NCBI GenBank assembly: GCA_030549175.1
Contig: JAUKUA010000007.1
Span: 2,976,001 to 3,040,000, forward strand
Reading direction: 5' to 3'
Length of the DNA stretch: 64,000 nt
Source of the DNA: Lasiosphaeris hirsuta
Lineage: Eukaryota > Ascomycota > Sordariomycetes > Sordariales > Lasiosphaeriaceae
Each line of letters begins with the position of its first letter. Position 1 is the first letter of the stretch. Position numbers and translations under genes: made by a program. A model generated the notes under the pieces. It was not told the origin of the DNA. It searched no databases and worked only from the letters and a program-made list of their open reading frames with translations. Of this stretch, positions 58,201-64,000 are shown in pieces.

Positions 58201-59799
58201 ACCCAGTGAGGAGCGAGGGCCGAAACGACAACGGCACCTCCTCTCGGCCTCAGACCTCTTTAGGGGGCGTGTCAACCAGGAGCGACGAACGGGACTTGGG
58301 AAAATCGCATCGACGGCGACATTAGGCAGCACACCTGGATAAGGGTTGCTTGACGTTTGAGAAGTATCGCAAAGGAGGGCGCCCCGCGACGGATTTTGCA
58401 GAGTGCAGATTCCACATTTCACGAGGGGACGATAGGCCATTTGGCTGAATTCCAAGACGGACCCGTGGCACAGCATCAACGCACAGACTCGACGCAATTT
58501 GGGGACCGGAGCATCAAAGGTGCAAAGCTACAGTACCTACCGCATTCAAGCCTCGATCAGTTTCCCCGAACCTACTCGTTCGGAGGGAAGCTTCTATCGC
58601 GCGCACGCAAACGCATAGTTGTCGCGCACCTTGGCCGGAACGAAGGTGGACGATCCGACCTGGACCACCGGATCGCAGGTCTGTCAGTAACATTTGGCAG
58701 TCAGGAGTAAACCAGACAGACACCCAGAGTGGAACGGACGGGTGTAAGTGGAACGCGAGGACTAACCTAGTGGGTGGACACGAGGGGGGCACCAAGACAA
58801 AGGGCGCAAGGCACAGGGCAATAGTGTCAGGTACCATCGCCTCGAAATTGGCGGCTGCAGTACATCCGCTCCGAGAGGTCGACCAGCACAGCCCAGCGTC
58901 AATCCTTCTGCGCCCAGGGGAGGCGCGCTTTATGGGCCACCATTCCCTTCTGGGCCATTTTGTTCGTTCTTCACGAGCCTGGGACTAGCCTGGCACGCCT
59001 GGGGGGGGGGGGAAAACAAGCGGCCAATTCCTCGCGGAGACGACCCCTGTAGACTGCAACCTCACGTTTTCTCGCCCTTCGTCCTCGTGGGTCGCTCCCT
59101 CCCGTGTTCGTTCATTTCCCCTATCGACCTCGCCGTTACCCTCCTTTTGACTCCATTGCGCCGCTCCTCTTTTGTTCTTCGCACTCGCTCTTTTGAAATC
59201 TTTGGAAAACGGACCGTCGAAGTCGTCAAAACTCGCTGCACTCGATTACCGACCCCTGAGACCGCTCCCGAATAACCGCTGAGCCGCCAAGCGACACGAA
59301 TTCGCAGCAGCAGCAGTCCAGCACTCCATTCATTCGGTCTCACGATTCCGCTTCTCAAACACCCCTTTCTCCAGCGGCCATAGCCGGTCGCAACGCCTAG
59401 CCACCCGGCCTCCACCGTTTGTCTCGTCGCCGCCGCCGACTGTCGCGCGCGTCCAGTGGGGAATCATCTCAAGCCTAAAGGTTCGTGGCCCGACACTCTG
59501 GGTTTCTGTCTGAACCCTCTGGCTGCGCTGCACTCAACCGCGTCTGTACGCTTGTCACACGCGGCTGCTCCAGCCCGTCATGGCACCCGGCAGCCCACAT
59601 GCCACTATTCCACATCACCACATCCATTGTTGCACCTAGTCTTCAGCTGTTGCTTCTATGACTGGATGCGCACTTTCTCTTTCTTCTACCATGCACTGCA
59701 AACCTCTCACGATGCGATTCTGCATCCGTAGGCCTTGTCGCTAATATGTCTATTGTTCGGTACAGGGACTTACCGAGGCTTAGGCGTTTAACCTTCGTC
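55293..59799. other. 4.5-kb gene-poor stretch
   Basis: The longest interval without a supported gene. Several frames of 60-180 codons occur on both strands (for example 56422-56847 minus, 57955-58497 minus, 57977-58342 plus), but none has a domain, good context or a splice pattern. A minus-strand segment at 56110-56255 can be read as a spliced exon but is weak. A G12 run lies at 59001-59012. From about 59050 the plus strand is strongly C/T-rich, like the leader of the next gene. Confidence 0.6.
59001..59012. repeat. G12 homopolymer
   Basis: Twelve G residues just before the C/T-rich leader of the Mid2-like gene. Confidence 0.9.
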
Positions 59800-60993
59800 A
59801 TGTCTAATTCCACAAGTACGGGAAATCCGCAGACATCGGAGCCTCCGGCCTCGCCGACGAGTCCTACTCCCTCAAGTTCTTCTACTAACCCTCCCACCAC
59901 CACAGCCCCCCTGCCGGACACCTCTACAACGGCGCCGACGACCATCTTGACGACGTCGACGACACAACAACCGCCTTCCACGTCAACGCCACCTCCGGAG
60001 ACCAGCACCCCGTCAACCTCAACCACGCCCATACCACCTACGTCAACGCCGCCCACGCCCACTACGCCGACCTCCGCACCACCATTGCAGACGACTGTCA
60101 TCACGTCAGGGGGCGAAACCAGGACAACGGTATTAACGGTGACAGCGCCAGGTTCTACGCCCTCGTTTGGAACAAGCATTTCGCCGCCCAGTTCGACGAC
60201 TTCGTCCGGCTCTGCCATCAGCCCTAGTGAGGGAGCGAGCGCGGGTCTCACCAACAGTGGAAAGATCGCCATCGCAGTAGTTGTCCCGATCGCCGCCGTT
60301 GCGTTTTTGATCTTGGCTGGTATCTTTTTCTGGCGCAAGAGGAAACAACGCAAGGACGCCGAGGAGCAGCGGCGTAAGGAAGTCGAGGACTACGGCTACA
60401 ACCCCAATGCCGACCCTACGATACCAGCAGTTGCCGGCGCGGGGCCGTATGAGATGAAAGAGGATGGCTCGTCTGGATATAGAGGCTGGGGTTCTACCAC
60501 TCTTGCCGGCTCGTCGGCGAGAAAGGCGTCGACTACCATGTCTGGTGGCGCCGGTGTTGCCTATTCTGATGCCACTTCACCTACACGGGGTGGACTTTCG
60601 GATACCAGATCCGGAGAGCCGCTAATGGGTGAGGCACATTCGCCATCACCAGATGCCGAAGCACTTGGCGCAATGGGACCATCAGCTTCTAGCAACCGCG
60701 CCGACGTGCGCCGCGGTCCCTCGAATGCCTCGTCCTCCTACAGTAATGCCGCTCGATCAGATGGATCCGAAGAAGCACCGATTGGCATGGCATACGGAGG
60801 AAACTCGCAGCACTATGATCAGTACAGCCAAAGCAACCCGTACATTGATGGCTCAGTACCTGCCCAGTCAGGAGGAACACCTGAACTTGGCGGCCAACCG
60901 GTGATCCGTGATGTAACGGCGCGCCGGAATACACGGATTGAGAACCCGGCCCACTATCCGCAACAGAGTGCCGGCATCGCACAGAATTTCTGA
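59800..60993 (+). CDS. Mid2/Wsc-like cell-wall stress sensor candidate
   Basis: Single-exon frame of 397 aa from MSNSTSTGNPQ (59800). The first 155 residues are almost wholly Ser, Thr and Pro (many TSTPP and TTPTS units), a probable O-mannosylated stalk. A single transmembrane segment follows (about residues 158-182: KIAIAVVVPIAAVAFLILAG then IFFW) with a basic stop-transfer RKRKQRKDAEEQRRKE. The cytoplasmic tail is Ser/Gly-rich with YGYNPNADP and YDQYSQSNPY. This plan resembles fungal Mid2/Wsc sensors that signal to the cell-integrity pathway. No cleaved signal peptide or WSC domain is seen, so the class is tentative; an unrecognised upstream exon could supply one. An in-frame ATG at 59746 would add 18 residues. 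Confidence 0.75.
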   Translation: MSNSTSTGNPQTSEPPASPTSPTPSSSSTNPPTTTAPLPDTSTTAPTTILTTSTTQQPPSTSTPPPETSTPSTSTTPIPPTSTPPTPTTPTSAPPLQTTVITSGGETRTTVLTVTAPGSTPSFGTSISPPSSTTSSGSAISPSEGASAGLTNSGKIAIAVVVPIAAVAFLILAGIFFWRKRKQRKDAEEQRRKEVEDYGYNPNADPTIPAVAGAGPYEMKEDGSSGYRGWGSTTLAGSSARKASTTMSGGAGVAYSDATSPTRGGLSDTRSGEPLMGEAHSPSPDAEALGAMGPSASSNRADVRRGPSNASSSYSNAARSDGSEEAPIGMAYGGNSQHYDQYSQSNPYIDGSVPAQSGGTPELGGQPVIRDVTARRNTRIENPAHYPQQSAGIAQNF

Positions 60994-62291
60994 GTTGTAA
61001 CACCTACTCAAGTTCCTTCAAGCCAGCATCGACGTCTCTTTTTGCATAAGGATAGCCATCTCCGACGAGCCGCTCTGTCTGTTTATACATCATTGGGCGT
61101 TAAATTTTTTTTTGGGGGGGGGGGGGGGGGGTTTTTTCCTTTTCTTTTTTCTTTGGCTTCTTGGCGTTCCGAGGTCACGCAGCATACACTACACGCCCAC
61201 ACGCAACGCAGCACAACTGGAAATTCTAATACACGGGCCTCTACACACGTTTAGCCCCAGCGTGCGATCTTGAGTACTTTCTTTGTGTCTTTGAAGAGGA
61301 GGGGTCAGCGTCGTACAAGCTCTGTACATTTTGACGTCTCTGCACATATGGAGATTTTCTGTTCAACAATATCTTCCTGTCGAGAAAATCAGCTGTACTT
61401 TATGCCCATTTACTTGAATGTTAAACGGCCGTGTTCTGGGAAGGATAGCGAGCCGAGTACCTGTCTCGGTGTGGTAATTGCTCTTTGAGTGGGCATTGGG
61501 GGGAGCAATAGGGGCAATAAGAGGAGGAACAGGATCGGATCTCCTGGCGGACTGTCAAGCATTAGCTGGGCCATGGGGAGACCTAGTGGGGCATGTAAGA
61601 AAGAGGGTCGGAAAACAAAAGGCGAGAAGGGGGGATATACCTGTAGATATCTGTTTTCGAGGGGGTGAAATGTGAAGTCTCTGTACGCGCGGCTTTTATG
61701 ATAATGCAGTCGATTATAATCAAGAACCCATTTGTATAGACTGAGATGAATGGGCTATGGTTGTAGCAGGACGATATGAAGTGTAACTTGACCTCGACAA
61801 CAAAGTCTTTGCTTGTTGACAAGTGGTTGAACTGCCACGTGTAGCAAATAATCCAGCTCCCAATGTCGGGTGATCATGCTACTACAGGCATGTGGCGTAA
61901 GAGTCAAGGCGCAGGATACTGGCGACCGCACACGAGACTCGTGTATGGATACGGGAGAGTATTCAATAACTCCTTCGGGACGAAATCCCAATAAAACGGG
62001 GGTAGACGCACCCGAGAAAGAGGAATAGCTGAACGCCTCTTGACCCGACCCTAAACACGCACACCCGAATAAGATAACTCAAGCATGAGAATACCTTTTG
62101 TATTATCACAACGTTGCCATCTCTTTGCATAGACATTAGTTAGCAAGTCTCTGACGGAATCTACAGCCATTCCCACATTAGCACGCCGGCGCTCATCACC
62201 CATATCACACACACATGGCAAAAAAATGCCAAAACTCCAAAATCCATCCTATTTCCTACTCGCTATTCCGTAAAATAAACCCAAAACCCCG
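60994..62291. other. Convergent 1.3-kb spacer with T9/G18 tract
   Basis: The 3' flanks of two converging genes. A T9 run (61105-61113) is followed by G18 (61114-61131). No gene is supported. Confidence 0.65.
61114..61131. repeat. G18 homopolymer after a T tract
   Basis: Eighteen G directly after nine T, about 120 nt past the stop codon of the Mid2-like gene. The same T-then-G arrangement is seen at 34846-34871. Confidence 0.95.
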
Positions 62292-64000
62292 CTACAACTT
62301 GGCCCTCTCCCTCTCCACCCCCCTCTTCCCAAGGCCCTCACTCAGCTCAACCCGTCCCCACCAAAACCGACACGCAGCCAGCTCCCCCTCACTTAGCACC
62401 CCAATTTTGGCCGGGGTACCTTCCTGCAGCCCCGTCTTGCCAGCGCCGACAAGACTCGCAAACCACTCCTTCCATCCGCCGCCGCCGACACCACTAACCC
62501 CCTGCTGGCCCGCCTTGAGCGTGGCCACGCGCTCATCATTGCCCTCACCAAAGACGAGGAGCTGGCCCGTCTCGCCGGAGGGGACCTCGCCACGCTTGGC
62601 CGTGCCGGTCCACTCGCGGGCGACGCCGTCGGCGTCCGGGGAGAAGGGGGAGAGGAAGGTGGGCCAGGCGACCACCCCGTTGCTTTTTTCAGGGGGCGGG
62701 TTGGGGTCGCCGACTGGGGATACGACGAAGCGCGCCCAAGCACCGTGCATGGCGTCGGAAACGGCAAGGAGGCCGGGCAGGCGGCCGCCGCCGAGGGAGG
62801 CGAGGTCGTGGGCGACGACGGCGGCCTCGTCGCCGTGGTTGGCGGTGCCCCACTGGGCAGTGGCGGCGTAGCGGTAGAGGTGGACGTCGTACCTGTTGTC
62901 GGCGTCACTCGCCAGGAAGTGGGCCGTCTGTAGCACCGGGCAGATATATGCGTAGTGGCTATAGGCGGCGTCGAGCCGCGCCCACTGCCGCCCCTTGCCG
63001 GGGGGCACGTCGCGGTACGGGTTGGCCTGCGGGTTCGGGTCGGTCACGGGGTCGGGGTAGAGCTTTTCGACCGCGTCGAGGTCGGCGGCGGAGAAGGAGG
63101 GGATGAGGCCGATGAAGAAGGCGCGGAAGTCAGCGTTGGTGTCGGCGCCGCCGGGGATGAAGATGGTGCCTTCATTGGCGTTGTAGCCCGTCAGCACGGG
63201 GATGCGCAGGTACTTGCCCTGGCGCCAGGAGTGGATGGGCAGATCTGGAATCAGGGCGGGGGGAGGTGGGTGGTGGGTCGAGGCGGAGAAGTTGCTCGAG
63301 GAGAGGGTGGAGTTGAGCAGGGAAGAGCGCGCGGGATGGCTGCCCGTGGTGTTGGCTGCGTCGATGACGGGCTGGAAGGGCCAGGTCACGCTCTCGATGT
63401 AACGGTCCCATACGGCCTTGGAGGCTGACACGATGGTCTGCAGCGGCAACTCGCGCAGACGGGCAAAGACGTCGGCCTCGGGGACACTGCCGAGGCCGGC
63501 GGCAGCGAGGAACTCTTCAAACTGGATCAGGTGGCGCGGGTGGGTCGGAATGAGCACGGCGCGGGCCGTGGTAGCACCCGACTCGAGGATGGCTTTGGCA
63601 AAGGGGGCGCGCGTGGGAGCCCGGGCGTAGTACATCAGATGGTGGCCGATCTGGGCACCGGTTAATAAGGAGCACAATACCGCGTCAAGGGGGGGGAGGG
63701 GGGGGGGGAGGGGGTCTGCTATACCGAATGCGCACCAGCACTTAGGCCCATGATGGTCACGTTATCGGGATCACCGCCAAAGGCCTCAATGTTCTCCTGC
63801 ACCCACTCAAACAACAACTGCTGGTCTCGCAACCCCAAGTTCAGCAGTTCCTCCTTCGCCGTCAAGGCCGACGGCAAGAACCCCAAGGCGCCCACGCGGT
63901 AGTTGAAGTTGATGCCAATCATGTCATCCTCAGCCCACGACACAAAGGCCGCCATGTTGCGCTCAATGCCGCACCCGGCGTTGAAGCCGCCGCCATGGAC
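62292..64000 (-). CDS. Type-B carboxylesterase/lipase, 5' part beyond the window
   Basis: Minus-strand exons 64000-63725 (incomplete) and 63650-62292; the visible part is 545 aa and the N-terminus lies to the right. The alpha/beta hydrolase core shows the oxyanion-hole HGGGFNAG, then VSWAEDDMIGINFNYRVGAL and GFLPSA, and the nucleophile elbow GLSAGAHS with the catalytic Ser. A likely acidic residue is the Glu in GYNANEGTIF and the likely catalytic His is in DAMHGAWARF. The 74-nt intron directly after the nucleophile motif carries a broken C-rich run. NFS and NTT/NST sites suggest glycosylation and secretion, but the signal peptide is not visible. Type-B esterases hydrolyse carboxylic esters; the substrate is unknown. 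The basic C-terminus (RGVERERAKL) is odd for a secreted enzyme. Confidence 0.9.
63689..63715. repeat. Interrupted G-rich run inside the esterase intron
   Basis: About 25 G residues broken by single A residues, C-rich on the coding strand, within the 74-nt intron. Confidence 0.85.

Noticed and set aside
57977..58342. 121-codon plus-strand frame as a gene
   Set aside because: Overlaps a 180-codon frame on the other strand, has no domain and uses codons unlike the neighbours.
59640..59765. Upstream exon supplying a signal peptide to the Mid2-like protein
   Set aside because: The implied intron (GTAGGC...GGTACAG) is only 38 nt and the encoded leader is not clearly hydrophobic.

Overview
The window is nuclear DNA of a filamentous ascomycete. 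Genes are split by many short introns (mostly 49 to 105 nt, GT..AG, several with a CTAAC or TACTAAC branch site), intergenic spacers are long, and the gene content is fungal: NUC-2/PHO81, HUL4, RRN6, COA1, MUG190, SKG6-like and Mid2-like proteins. The protein sequences look most like Sordariomycetes, probably Sordariales. I see no transposon, no AT-rich RIP-like tract, no biosynthetic cluster and no convincing tRNA or rRNA gene. I read it as a gene-rich, conserved chromosome-arm segment.

Layout, left to right. 0-10 kb: a disordered nuclear-type protein (2005-3750, +), a MUG190-type SMP/C2 lipid-transfer protein (5209-9110, +) and a 59-residue membrane microprotein (9677-9856, +). 10-21 kb: a HUL4-type HECT ligase (10566-14198, -), an endonuclease/exonuclease/phosphatase protein (15770-16764, +) and a CHY/RING zinc-finger protein (17540-20177, +). 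20.7-26.2 kb: MZT1 and Spc25, tandem on the minus strand, then Rrn6 divergent from Spc25. 26.6-35 kb: a PITH protein, a CCDC25/NFACT-R protein, mitochondrial uL3m, Coa1 and two multipass membrane proteins. 35-44 kb: NUC-2/PHO81 (-), Cue5 (-) and Vps20 (+). 44-64 kb: a DUF2293 protein (-), a DEAH helicase of DHX35 type (+), an SKG6-like membrane protein (+), a Mid2-like sensor candidate (+) and a type-B carboxylesterase (-) cut by the right edge.

Most genes are housekeeping and are not one pathway. Loose functional neighbours are MZT1 with Spc25 (spindle poles and kinetochores), uL3m with Coa1 (mitochondrial translation and cytochrome oxidase assembly), and Cue5 with Vps20 (ubiquitin-linked autophagy and endosomal sorting).

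The unusual features are in gene structure. The CCDC25-type gene is in frame only if a single-nucleotide exon is spliced between two normal introns. The NUC-2 start codon appears to be split AT/G by an intron. One membrane-protein gene seems to need a GC..AG intron. The Rrn6 gene has a stretch that is either a 98-nt intron or a double frameshift. NUC-2 has a GDPD-like domain without its catalytic residues and a CACGTGGG motif in its promoter. I found no clear new multi-gene system. All exon models come from reading frame, splice consensus and family resemblance; no RNA evidence or database search was available.
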